Positions 31,648 through 40,802 of a stretch of 64,000 bases of DNA are shown piece after piece (the first letter of the stretch is position 1; every line of letters begins with the position of its first letter). Source of the stretch: Pomphorhynchus laevis (lineage: Eukaryota; Acanthocephala; Palaeacanthocephala; Echinorhynchida; Pomphorhynchidae); NCBI GenBank assembly GCA_012934845.2, contig WNNJ02000758.1, positions 1-64,000 of the forward strand. Reading direction: 5' to 3'. Both the position numbers and the translations under genes were made by a program. Below the pieces are notes generated by a model that did no database searches, was not told the DNA's origin, and worked only from the letters and a program-made list of their open reading frames with translations.

Positions 31648-31722
31648 TTACTTTTAGACGAGCTGATGGTAGCCGGCAGCACTCATCAGTAGGTTGAACT
31701 ACCATGAGTTGTTTCGGCTGCC
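31648..31722 (-). ncRNA. Permuted hammerhead-like RNA motif, unit 2
   Basis: Minus strand: GGCAGCC (31722-31716), GAAAC (31715-31711), CTCATGGTAG, CAACCTA, CTGATGA (31689-31683), GTGCTGCC, CTACCATCAG, CGTC (31660-31657). Helix II is best here: GGCAGC with GCTGCC plus a closing G:C across one bulged T. Helix III has two mismatches. Helix I has several G-to-A changes that weaken it. Confidence 0.6.
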
Positions 31723-32040
31723 TTGTGATATATTAAATAGGCATTTCCGAGAATTTGCTAACGTGGTAGCTTGGACCCTCATTAAACTAACCATGTGCTT
31801 TCCGGACCTTTCCTAATTTTATTCGGCAGGAATTTTACTTGCTGTCGTTGCTTGCTTTCTCACAGGATCCTTTGGAGGATACATTGTTATTATCCTGTGA
31901 GAAAGCAAGCAACGACAGCAAGTAAAATTCCTGCCGAATAAAATTAGGATGGTCCGGAAAGCACATGGTTAGTTTAAAGAGGCTAGTCTCATGCTACCAC
32001 CTTAGCAAATTCTCGAAAATGCCTATATAATATATCACAA

Positions 32041-32116
32041 GGCCGCCGAAAAGACTGATGGTAGTTCACCTTACTGATGAGTGCTGCCGGCTACCATCAG
32101 CTCGTCTAGGAGTGAT
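32041..32116 (+). ncRNA. Permuted hammerhead-like RNA motif, unit 3
   Basis: GGCCGCC, GAAA (32048-32051), CTGATGGTAG, CACCTTA, CTGATGA (32074-32080), GCTGCC, CTACCATCAG, CGTC (32103-32106), TAGGAGTG. Helix III: ten continuous pairs CTGATGGTAG/CTACCATCAG plus GA/TC. Helix I: CACCTTA with TAGGaGTG, one bulged A at the bulge position of unit 1. Helix II: one mismatch. Confidence 0.6.
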
Positions 32117-32176
32117 AAGGAAGTCTGCTCTACTTGTAATCGAACTCCGGTTTTTGGCAACATCTACAATTATATA

Positions 32177-32345
32177 TTTATATATAAGGTGTCTTTACAG
32201 TTATTACAAAATCGGTCGAAACGCACCCTAACCACTTCATCCGACTGACGATGACTGCTAGGTTGTTTGGAGCGTCTCTGAGTGATACATTAGACTGATT
32301 GAGCTGATGATCGAAGTTCAGTTAGTTAGAGCAAATATGGAATAA
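32177..32345 (+). repeat. Structured short repeat, unit 4 (diverged)
   Basis: It follows unit 3 in tandem, in the same orientation. The primary sequence is very different, but the order AAGGTGTCT, GGTCGAAACGC, CTGACGA, GAGCGTC, GAGTGATA, GATCGAAGTTC mirrors units 1-3. Confidence 0.6.
32214..32285 (+). ncRNA. Permuted hammerhead-like RNA motif, unit 4
   Basis: GGTC, GAAAC (32218-32222), CGCACC-CT-AACC, CTGACGA (32245-32251), GACTG, GGTTGTTTGGAGCG, TC (32275-32276). CTGACGA fits CUGANGA with a different N. Helix III begins CGC:GCG next to the core with an internal loop further out; helix II is CGGTC:GACTG with one wobble; helix I has a bulged G at the same place as in units 1 and 3. Most paired positions differ from units 1-3, which makes the kept pairing informative. 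Confidence 0.5.
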
Positions 32346-32407
32346 AAATCAATCGTAGCCAGTTTTGGCTACTGGACTACAGTTTCAAGCGATTTTTCGC
32401 AATAACA

Positions 32408-33720
32408 ATATTTAAAGCCACTCAATCTCCCTAACCAATCCCACCTTGATGTGACTTCAGGAGTAGGGATCTATCTGTCAGATATTCTAAACTCCTTGGG
32501 CCACTTCAGGGTACTTTCAGAACCCACGCGCCACTCTCCACTTGGGTCTGTCAGCTTTTGACAGACAGTCAGAGAAAGGAGGCCGCATCACAATGCTATT
32601 AGCCTCCCCGTCCGATATTGCTGGCATAAATATTAGTCAACATGTGTTTTTACCCAAAAATAAATCAATTTCATGTCATAAAGATCTGCGGGCCATTTCG
32701 ATTCAAAACTCTCGCGTCTCCATTTACGAAAAAAACGCTTGCGCGTAAAATCCGCGACCATCTAAGTAGCCGAAAGTTTTATTTCACCCGGTTTTCATGG
32801 GTACGTAAAAGATCGCTCGGTCTATTCAGCAATTGGTGAAGTGCATTAGTTTTGCCAAGATAACAGTCATCAGCTTGCTGTGGCTGTCTTTCTTGATTTT
32901 TCTGCTGCATTTGACCGCATTTCCATTCCTTTTGTTATCTCTCATAATAGGTCCCTTGGGTTGCCTGCAAGAATTAACAGGGTGGAAATATTGTTGTTTA
33001 CCAAGCGATTCTTCTATAAAGACGACCCTGATGCACGTCAGTCTATCCCATTAAGGGCGTGCCTCAAGGATCCCCACTTTGTCCAATCTTGCATTTTGCT
33101 GTTTCCATTATATTCTATAAAATATTTTAACACTATCAACATCTTGCGATATGCGCTGATTATACCACAGTCCTGTTCTCTAGACGCAGGTGCAAAGATG
33201 TAGTCTATGACATCAGCCGTTTTTTGTAAGATTAAAAGACTAGCTACCCATAACTAATCTTGTTCTCAACTCCTCTAAATCGCAGATGGTCGTCTTTCAT
33301 GGCGCCCCTGCCACCAAAAAGAAGGTTAAGAGATTGGCACTATATGCACTCTTCTCCATTTTGCAGTCTCAACCAGTCCCTACCTTCACAAGTCGAATAA
33401 AATACCTGGGGTTTACCATTACGGTGAACTCGTTAGCGAAAGCTGACCTGGATAGACTCAAACGTGTCCTGAAGAAAGGTAGGTGGGCCCTGAAACGGGC
33501 TCAGTATATTTCATTAAATGGGAAAAACCAAGTGCGCCTCTGTGGTACTTGGGCTATTTCGGAATTAGTCTTCTTTTCAAGAGGACGTCCCCAGAACAAA
33601 GACTAATGTTTCTCAAGCTCCTCATCTCGCGATTATCAAGCATAGTCCACCTCAATAGAATTCTTCGGGGATTGAGAGACCCCTGATGATTTAGTCGGAT
33701 AGCGGCGTGTTGGATTGGCT
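32408..33720 (+). mobile_element. LINE-A copy D (RT and C terminus), truncated at both ends
   Basis: The left end corresponds to position 1905 of copy A (AAAGCCACTCAATC against GAGCCACTCAATC). It proceeds through the RT (VFLDFSAAFDRIS in 32880-33203, GGCGTGTTGGATTGGCT at its right end matching copy A 3208-3224) but lacks the 3' tail. Motif C is damaged (YADD region reads RYALIIPQ). The C-terminal frame 33286-33606 is well kept (FTSRIKYLGFTITVNSL, NQVRLCGTWAISELVFFSRG). The right join to the CR1-like fragment is abrupt at 33720. Confidence 0.87.
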
Positions 33721-33721
33721 T

Positions 33722-34850
33722 ATATAGTAGTTAACGATACGCGAGACGTTCAGTCAATGGCATCATACGAGGTTCGACCAATATCCGAAGCGGATGAGGA
33801 CACCATGCGATAATTGATATATGAAATTGATGTTCAAATTGATAATGTTCTTTTACGAATGCGTCGCTTCACCGATTTTAAAAGTGATACTCATCCATGG
33901 CTCATCCTCACTACGAACGATTTTGTCTATTTAACAAGTCTCAAAAATAGCAGTCGATTAAAGAATAGTGAACACTGCAATCGTGTATTCATTCATCCTG
34001 ATTTCTCAACTGTAGAACAGGAGGCCAGAAAGGCACTTGTTGAACAGCTTAAGGAGGCAAGAGCTAAGAATCCCACTAAGCGTTATTTTATTCGTAATAA
34101 TAGAGTTATTGATATTGTAGGGATACGTAATTGGAGTAGCGTATTGTCTCAAATTGATCGCGGGGTAGATCCAACAAGGAATTGATCAACATGATTAGCA
34201 CCGACCGAACTTCTTCTAACTCACATGGTCCGTTCCGAACCGTGTTCTGATTCATATTTTTTGGTTCGTACCAAATCATGCTCTGATATTATGTGCTTAC
34301 GTCAACTTTTGCTTTTCAATGTTGAAGGTATTGAAACACTTTTTAAGAAAAGTTTCTGTACGTATCTTTCATCTTTTGATCTAGTTGTTCTACTTGAAAC
34401 ATTCACTTCTTCTATTTCGTTAAATGCATTTTATACATTCGAAGTTTTGACTACCCTGGGTGATCGTGGTTGACCTCGTGGAAGTGTTCTTCCAGCAGTT
34501 AATTATTTATTTCGAGACTGGTTTTGTAAGACTACTGAAAGCACTGTGTTCCTAGACTCGCCAAACTTAGTTATAATTGCGTGTTATTTCAACCCGTCCT
34601 TGAATGCGTATGTTGTTATAAGTGAGCTGTCCGAACTTCTCGATAATGTTTCTTCCCATCAACCCCTTATCATAGGCGGTGACTTTAACGCGAATTCTAG
34701 CAAATACTCTTTTAAACTAGAGCTATTAATAGAGCTATTTGCTTCGCACATCTAATTCTTTATGCTCCGATTTGAAGGTTGGCCGTATGAAATTGGTTAG
34801 TCTAGAAGTTGTTTCGATTTAATCTTTACTGCTTAGATTTTGAGTTCGCA
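33722..34850 (+). mobile_element. CR1/L1-like LINE fragment: ORF1 end and endonuclease start
   Basis: 33814-34185 gives a complete ORF1 C-terminal half (NRVFIHPDFSTVEQEARKAL, KNPTKRYFIRNNRVID), the usual RRM plus C-terminal domain of L1/CR1-type ORF1p. After its stop, 34225-34473 and 34546-34755 give an endonuclease (LLLFNVEGIETL, FDLVVLLETF, LIIGGDFNANSSK). The RT is absent: the sequence stops being recognisable near 34850. Possibly the same family as 20700-23600, but the overlap is too small to tell. Confidence 0.72.
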
Positions 34851-34974
34851 TAGATGCTACGTAGAAAACATAAGCCAGTTATATGCATATTTGACGATCT
34901 TCCGGCATCTCCTAGTAATTTTCTTCCTACACAACACTCAATTAGAAGGATATTTATCGATGCTCTCGATTCAA

Positions 34975-35280
34975 GCGCATTAGAGATTGCTAGGCATGTT
35001 GTAAATGATGACCGAATGTCGGCAAATTACTCGTTGGTTCGCTGAAGTTATCACTTTCGATGACTGTTTCAGTAGATGAGTACTAAAGGACCATAGTGAA
35101 TTGAGCAAAACCGAGATATAGCTAGTAACAAACTCTAAATGAATATCCCCGATAAACAGAACATCATCTCGACAACGTGGACCACCCTTCCTAAATTTCA
35201 CAATCTTGGTTTTCGCGATATTAATCGTTAGTCTATTAGAATCACAATACTTCGCAAGTGCTGAAATGGCCAATTGAGCT
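34975..35280 (-). mobile_element. Non-LTR RT thumb fragment, minus strand
   Basis: Frame 35273-34980: LAKYCDSNRLTINIAKTKIV and KFRKGGP, then IHLEFVTSYISVLLNSLWSF, the standard segment after the YADD box of LINE RTs. The family differs from LINE-A, L2 and CR1-like elements of this window. It faces the previous fragment tail to tail. Confidence 0.7.
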
Positions 35281-35704
35281 GCGTTCTTATTGATAGGTCC
35301 TTATGGCGAATTGCTTTTGTCGATTTTGCTCGCAACAGTGCGCTGAGTTGCTACATATTTTCAACTGATCGTTTTTGTCACCTATGTCATTGAGACAAAT
35401 TGATCTAGGGCATTTGTAATTTCGTAAATGTTTATATATAGTTTATACCCACCTATGCAAGGCAGACCTCACGTCCTGATTTCTCAGTGGATACAGCTCA
35501 ACTTTTGTACTTTGATTTTGATTTATTATTTATTTTGCCCTATGCCGAGAGCCTTAAATTGGATAATAAATCTCTGCATTAATATTATTAATATTATTAA
35601 TGTCGAACAAAATTTTTTAGCAGTTTATACACACAATATAATATACATACAAACTAGCAGACGATACATATTCCTTTCAATTATATAGTTTATATTCTCA
35701 ATTA
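35281..35704. other. AT-rich spacer, probable 5' flank or leader of RLE copy 3
   Basis: Nothing coding. ATTATTAATATTATTAAT runs near 35580. Confidence 0.4.
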
Positions 35705-36286
35705 ATGTCAAAGGGCAAACCTGCGACTGAGCTGAAATGCTGTTCATGCAATGGCCCAGACGCAAAATGCAAAGACTGTCAGTGTGTTAAGAAGAAATTT
35801 TTGCTTAAACCGTTCCGCAGTAAATTGTACAAATCAATCATGTTGATTCCAGTCCAACTGATATAAATAATGTGTCTATGTCAACCATTAAACAAACTAA
35901 TTCAAACCTATCAATGTCATATTATAGAGGTTGTCGTGTTGCTAATCCGCTAAATATCAATAGCACATACGATACATCAGGAGACTGAAATTTTATCCGT
36001 AATCGACATCGTTACGAGATTTGTACATTGACAAACTAACTTATTCAGACTACCGAAATGTACAGAATCCAAACAATTTATATCAGAGCTTGCACGTATA
36101 TACAGGGATTCGTTAACTAATTCGGAAGATTTTCATAATAATCTTTAGTCATCTGATTCTACAAAGGAACGTACGTAATAATATTAAATTATTCAAAGTG
36201 ACTTTATCACGACGACTAGATCTATGGTTTAAGAATGAATTTGGTCAATTATATCAATATTTGCACGGACTCTAGCAACGGAACAC

Positions 36287-36898
36287 TTGCCTAATGATGT
36301 TATAAAAGTACTGACTACTAATAGATTAATTGCCTTAACGAAAGAATCAGGAATAAGGCCTATAGGCATTAGAGACGTTAGTAGAAGAATACTGTCGAAT
36401 GCTATTCTCTCTCTCCTTTCTGACGACATACAACAAGTTTGTGGACGATTACAAATGTGTGCTGGCCAGCGAGCCGGAGTTGAGTGTGCCACACACGCAG
36501 TTCGTGATTGCTTGTTCAGAAATCCTGACGCAGTTCTTTTGACGATCGACGCAGATAATGCATTTAATAGAATTAACATACCAGCAGCTATTATTAACAT
36601 TTCTCGCATATGTCCATCGATGTCTACAGTATTACACAATTTCTATGATAGTCCATCCAAATTATCGATTGGAAATGAATTTATAACATATTACGAAGGC
36701 TTCGCACAGGGCGATATACTAGCAATGTCTGCCTACGCGGTAGCGACCATACTGCTATTGAAGGGCATCGAAGACAAATTCCCTCGTATCAATCAATTCT
36801 GGCACGCGGATGATGGTAATTTAGTCGGTAAACCTAATCAAATCTACAATTCATTCAAATTTCTATGCGAACACGACCTGCTTTTGGATTCAATATAA
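36287..36898 (+). pseudogene. Reverse transcriptase, RLE copy 3
   Basis: 203 residues. Fingers: LTKESGIRPIGIRDVSRRIL. Conserved QMCAGQRAGVECATHAVRD. Motif A TIDADNAFNRIN. Motif B EGFAQGDILAMSAYAVATI. Motif C FWHADDGNLVG (HADD in place of YADD). The frame ends at a stop in the thumb and resumes at 37003 after a short gap, so the native protein is one chain. RT activity in relatives copies the element RNA at the target site. The start given is the first ATG, not the native one; the native start is probably 35705. Confidence 0.85.
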
Positions 36899-37002
36899 AT
36901 AAGGAAAAGTGTGTGCTGCTAACCACACCTGATAAAGCCTCTGCTATGCACCAACTATTTAAAGACACATGAATAAAAATCTCCGTAGATGGAACCATAG
37001 TA

Positions 37003-38271
37003 TTGGGTGCTCCGATCGGGGATAATAATTATATTCACAAAACGATAAGCTACAAAATTTCTAAATACTGCTTACTTGTTGATCATTTAGCTGACGTCGG
37101 TGTTATTGATTTACAGGTAAGCTATGCTAGTATGACCACAGCTTTGCAGTATAAATATATACACATGCAACGAACGATGAATTGCTTAAATAGCTGGTTC
37201 GAAGAATTAAATGATATTATTCAGCGTCGCTTTGACGAACTTTTTAATTTGAACTCAACAAACGACAATTTAATGTGGCCATTATTTTCGCTGCCATTAA
37301 GATATGGTGGTCTAGGCATAGTTGACCCACGAGTCGCAGCGCAAGTAGAGTTCGAAACCTTTGAGAAGATATGTCTTCCTTATTTAGCCGGCTTGTATGG
37401 GGTTGAGTTAAAGGCGGAGCAAGATAAGTATATTTCCCAGATACGCATATCAAAAAACGAGATGCACAAATCCCTACTTATGGATAAGCTATCTGATTTA
37501 GATAAAACTGCTATATGCATATTGGAGCACCTACAAGTCAAGGGTGCTTCATCATGGCTATCCAGGTATCCTACAAATGACCGTCGTACTCGTCTTAATA
37601 ATATTGAATTTCGAGATTCAATTGGAGCCCGGTACAATAGACAGTCTCGTGATGTTCCTTTACATTGCCCATGCGGTGAACGAACATCACTGGCACACTC
37701 ACTAACTTGTCCAACTGCAGGTCATCCTTCGATTAGACACGATTTGATTCGTGATATATTATCCAATACCATGACCGAAATGTGCGATAATGTCCAGACA
37801 GAACCATTATTGAAATCAGTTCACCATAGTATTGTGTTCCAGCGCACAAGCACTTTTAGAGATCATGATGCACGTTTAGACATTGCTTGCTATGGATTTT
37901 ACGGATATCGTTCTGAGCGAACTTTATTCGATACATGCGTATTCAACGCATTTGCGCCGTCCAACCTCTCGAAGTCAACAACGTCCACCTTTGAATTTCA
38001 CGAAAAGCGAAAAATCGCAAAGTATCAAGAGAGAGTCATACTAATAGAGAGGGCAAATTTTGCGCCATTAGTGTTTTCCTGTTTTGGTGGTGAAAGTAAA
38101 TCGTCGGTGACGATAATTCAGCGCATTGCTCATAAATTGGCAATTAGAAAAAGAAACACATATGCAGAGGAATTGACACGCCTTCGGTCAACGATTGGTA
38201 TACAAGTTGCTCGCTCAATTGCTTTATGCGTCCGGGGTGCCCGTTCTGCTTGCAATCGCCCTGCGCTCTAA
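37003..38271 (+). CDS. Thumb, zinc knuckle and restriction-like endonuclease, RLE copy 3
   Basis: 422 residues, uninterrupted. Thumb/X region: LPLRYGGLGIVDPRVAAQVE (residues 97-116). Then WLSRYP...FRDSIGARYN (185-212). Zinc knuckle C222-x-C224-x7-H232-x3-C236. Then PSIRHDLIRDIL (242-253). A PD-(D/E)XK-like core: RLD with Asp293, Glu305, and FD with Asp310 followed by TCVFN, so the usual Lys of DxK is Cys here. The C-terminal helices include KRKIAKYQERVILIERANFA, with FAPLVFS after it, and RGARSACNRP. The order RT, zinc knuckle, nuclease fits R2/CRE/NeSL-type LINEs. The fold assignment is by motif reading and needs structure comparison. Confidence 0.8.
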   Translation: MGAPIGDNNYIHKTISYKISKYCLLVDHLADVGVIDLQVSYASMTTALQYKYIHMQRTMNCLNSWFEELNDIIQRRFDELFNLNSTNDNLMWPLFSLPLRYGGLGIVDPRVAAQVEFETFEKICLPYLAGLYGVELKAEQDKYISQIRISKNEMHKSLLMDKLSDLDKTAICILEHLQVKGASSWLSRYPTNDRRTRLNNIEFRDSIGARYNRQSRDVPLHCPCGERTSLAHSLTCPTAGHPSIRHDLIRDILSNTMTEMCDNVQTEPLLKSVHHSIVFQRTSTFRDHDARLDIACYGFYGYRSERTLFDTCVFNAFAPSNLSKSTTSTFEFHEKRKIAKYQERVILIERANFAPLVFSCFGGESKSSVTIIQRIAHKLAIRKRNTYAEELTRLRSTIGIQVARSIALCVRGARSACNRPAL

Positions 38272-38275
38272 ATAA

Positions 38276-38610
38276 AAAGTACAATATTTTTTTAAATTAC
38301 TTGACGCATCACTGTTTTATGTTTGTTTGTATTACTTGGAGTTCTTATAAAAAAATTATTCTCTCTAAAAAATTATTCTCTCTAATATAATTAATATAAT
38401 AATATAATTAATATAATATAATTATAATATTATAATATTATATAAAATATAATTAATATAATTAATATATTTTAGTAATATAAATAATCCTTATTATATT
38501 ATTAATCCTTATTATTGTTGTGAAACAACTCGGTTAAGGACTATTTGAAGAAACCTACACATTTGTAAAATTATTCAAATAAATATTGTTATAAAAAATT
38601 TATATTATCA
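38276..38610. other. Extremely AT-rich spacer
   Basis: Long ATATAATTAATATAATA runs at 38370-38470. No gene. Confidence 0.6.
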
Positions 38611-38800
38611 TAGGAGCGTCTTCCTGGTTGAACTGTCAACCGTTAAAGACTGGTAACCTGTTTCTAACCTATATAGAATTCAAAGATGCCCTTGCAGCCC
38701 GTTACGGATGGACGTCAGAAAATGCACCTCGTATGTGTCTGTGCGGAAGCGAGTGTACTATCGCCCACGTCTTATCTTGTAATCTGGATGCATTGATAAA
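38611..38800 (+). mobile_element. RLE family, zinc-knuckle fragment (copy 4)
   Basis: A 60-codon frame: ASSWLNCQPLKTGN, FKDALAARYGWTSENAPRM, CLCGSECTIAHVLSC, the segment equivalent to residues 182-236 of copy 3, including the C-x-C-x7-H-x3-C knuckle. It is cut directly by the tandem repeat at 38826. Confidence 0.85.
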
Positions 38801-38825
38801 AAATTGTTGATTAATGCTACTTACA

Positions 38826-38935
38826 ATCAATCCAGTTCCAGATCAATCCAGTTCCAGATCAATCCAGTTCCAGATCAATCCAGTTCCAGATCAATCCAGT
38901 TCCAGATCAATCCAGTTCCAGATCAAATCGGCAAA
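38826..38935. repeat. Tandem array of a 16-bp unit
   Basis: About six and a half copies of ATCAATCCAGTTCCAG in perfect register, ending GATCAAATCGGC. It lies between an RLE fragment and the 5' end of an L2-type copy. Confidence 0.95.
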
Positions 38936-38945
38936 TTTAACAGTT

Positions 38946-39555
38946 TTAACACAAGGACGTCGATGGGAGGACGCAAGAAGACATCTACGACCAAGTACAG
39001 TACTCGGCACACGACTGCAGCGTCTGGACTACAATCGCATGCGACAGCAGTAAGTCTAAAGAAGACTTCCTATGCGGCTTTTGTGCCAACAAACTCATAC
39101 GCGACCTCTCCCATAAGAACATATCAACCTCCAACGTGTCCACTCAAACCACTGCAGTCGTTTCTGATATCCTTTGTCAACCCCCTGATCCTGTCATCAC
39201 ATGCACTTCTAATCCCATGTCGTCACTTCTCGACACCACCGTATCTTCCCTTCTGTCTCTTGTTTCAATAACCTACATCCCTCAATCAAAATCACCTCCA
39301 CCAACCTCCACAATCCTTCAACTCATAACCTTTCCTCACATCGCTCACCACCCTATATATTATCCAAATCATCTTTGTCTTCCGCTGTTAAACCTACTCC
39401 CTTGATATCCTCAACTCCCAGCTCTCCTATTGTGATTTCTCCAACTTACGTTACTCGTCCTCCTTTACGGAATCGCTTTCCTTCTCGCGATCGTTGCGTC
39501 ATCGTCACTAATATCACTCCTTCCACCTCTTTATCTCCACAAGCACGTCTCAAGC
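38946..39555 (+). mobile_element. L2-type LINE, 5' end with PHD-like ORF1 start
   Basis: It begins ACACAAGGACGTCGATGGGA (the end also seen at 14898 on the minus strand). One frame reads AHDCSVWTTIACDSSKSKED and FLCGFCANKLIRDL, a PHD/treble-clef-like Cys pattern known at the start of ORF1 in CR1/L2-group LINEs. The Ser/Pro-rich ORF1 follows. It ends near 39555, far short of the endonuclease, next to a small imperfect foldback (TTGTTCAT-ATTG-ATGAACA). Confidence 0.8.
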
Positions 39556-40189
39556 AGTTGTTCATATTGATGAACATCAACAGAATTTTTCGAGAAAATC
39601 AGCAAAAAAATACTTTCCACAAAGAATAAAAATCGAATATATCCGGATAAGAGGAATAAGATGCAGAGATTATGTTTAGGTACGAACGATAATTCTAGAT
39701 CAAGTATATACAAAATCCAGTCTCATAAACTGAACAGCTGATATATCGATCTTTTGGGTATTTCTTAAAAATTTATTACTTCCGATAGTCAATTTTTCCT
39801 ACAATTTTTTAATGCATATTTGGATCCGGAATTAGCAAAATAAATATTTGTAATATGTCAATACTTGAAATTCTACTTGGCTAAACCGGACTCTTGTCAA
39901 TAGAATTTTATTTTTAGCCTTAGAAACATTGTTCCTTTAATTCCCCGTTATGGATCATCATTTTCGAAAAAAGTTTCAAAAAAATTTCGATTTTGGTTTC
40001 AAATTTTTTAGATTTTGTAAACAGCTATTCTCGAGAAAGATACGTCGAAACGTCAATAAAAAATAAATTTCATATTTTACTGGTTCTAATAGTTTTACAA
40101 ATATATGGAAGAGTTTTTATGAAACCCCGGTAGGCGATTCTTACATTCTTGCCAAGCTATATATCGTAGTTTTACTTGTCACTACCGGA
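39556..40189. other. AT-rich region without a recognised gene
   Basis: No motif recognised. Confidence 0.4.
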
Positions 40190-40640
40190 GTTATATCAGC
40201 CTGACCAAATTACAAGACAAATAATATTAGATACGTTGGCACTTGTAAAATATGTAAAAAAGCAATATGTCGGCTAAAGCAGTATGAGACTGGCATATCG
40301 ACTAAATCTTTGACGCTCACAATGTAAAGCTAACAATGCAGTGGATAAAGGTCTAAGCCTAACATTTGAACACAAAGTTGGAAACTGCTTTAGCTACTGG
40401 GCAGTTTATCATGACATTAAGGAGTACAAGACAAAATGATAGCCATAAAATAGCATTGTTGAAAGGCTACAAACAAAGTTAATTATGGCTGCAATACAGA
40501 GCATCCGTTCATCGAACCTTGATAGCATTTCTGATTTAATTGTCTTAATCTTTCATGACTATTATTTAGTTCTAATTTGTGTTGCAGATTAATAAAGGCC
40601 GCAAGGCCGGAATGTCTTAAAATTTGTTTGTGCAATATTT
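40190..40640 (+). mobile_element. Decayed Penelope-like 3' end
   Basis: Near 40225-40260 YVGTCKICKK looks like the start of a GIY-YIG domain. A HVGNCFSYWAVYH-like stretch and a basic end follow in mixed frames. The segment closes with AATAAAGGCCGCAAGGCCGG and AATGTC (40591-40616), the same hairpin-then-GAAAYGTC layout as the Penelope motif at 31468-31497. Strongly decayed; the family within PLEs is unclear. Confidence 0.5.
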
Positions 40641-40802
40641 ATGTTAAGCAATTATGATTTTTGCAATATATATAACTAGGTGAGGTTAAACGATTTCCGG
40701 GATCCATCTTTGAAATACTCTTTTATAAATTGAAAAGGTTCACTAATTACTCTTAAAAAATTCACCTTAAAACTAAAAGCAGTCAATGGCATAGTTGAAA
40801 TT

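Larger units (their letters stand above)
31591..32172. repeat. Inverted dimer (foldback) of the structured repeat
   Basis: Left unit (minus) 31591-31810 and right unit (plus) 31950-32172 are inverted copies with moderate divergence. They meet in perfect arms 31811-31868 and 31892-31949 (58 bp each) around a 23-bp loop. Outer ends match as well (ATAATTGTAGATGTTGCC and complement). Total about 580 bp. Confidence 0.93.
35705..38275 (+). mobile_element. RLE-family element, copy 3, best preserved
   Basis: It starts at ATG 35705 with the Cys-rich N terminus (KCCSCNGPDAKCKDCQC), followed by a decayed linker (35830-36280), the RT frame 36287-36898 and the C-terminal frame 37003-38271. It ends at a TAA with AATAAAAAG just after. 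About 2.6 kb in total. Decay is concentrated in the N-terminal third, while the enzymatic part has only one frame break, so it is a fairly young insertion or the RT/endonuclease part was under selection until recently. Confidence 0.9.

Noticed and set aside
32041-32116. An ordinary or circularly permuted hammerhead ribozyme in the 31-32 kb repeats
   Set aside because: The cyclic order of the three conserved blocks is wrong (GAAA, CUGAUGA, UC), and no second GAAA lies between CUGAUGA and UC. Only the multimer or pseudoknot reading fits.
33722-35280. Twin-priming inversion of a CR1-like insertion
   Set aside because: In twin priming the inverted 5' piece lies upstream of the 3' piece; here the plus-strand 5' piece lies downstream of the minus-strand RT piece.
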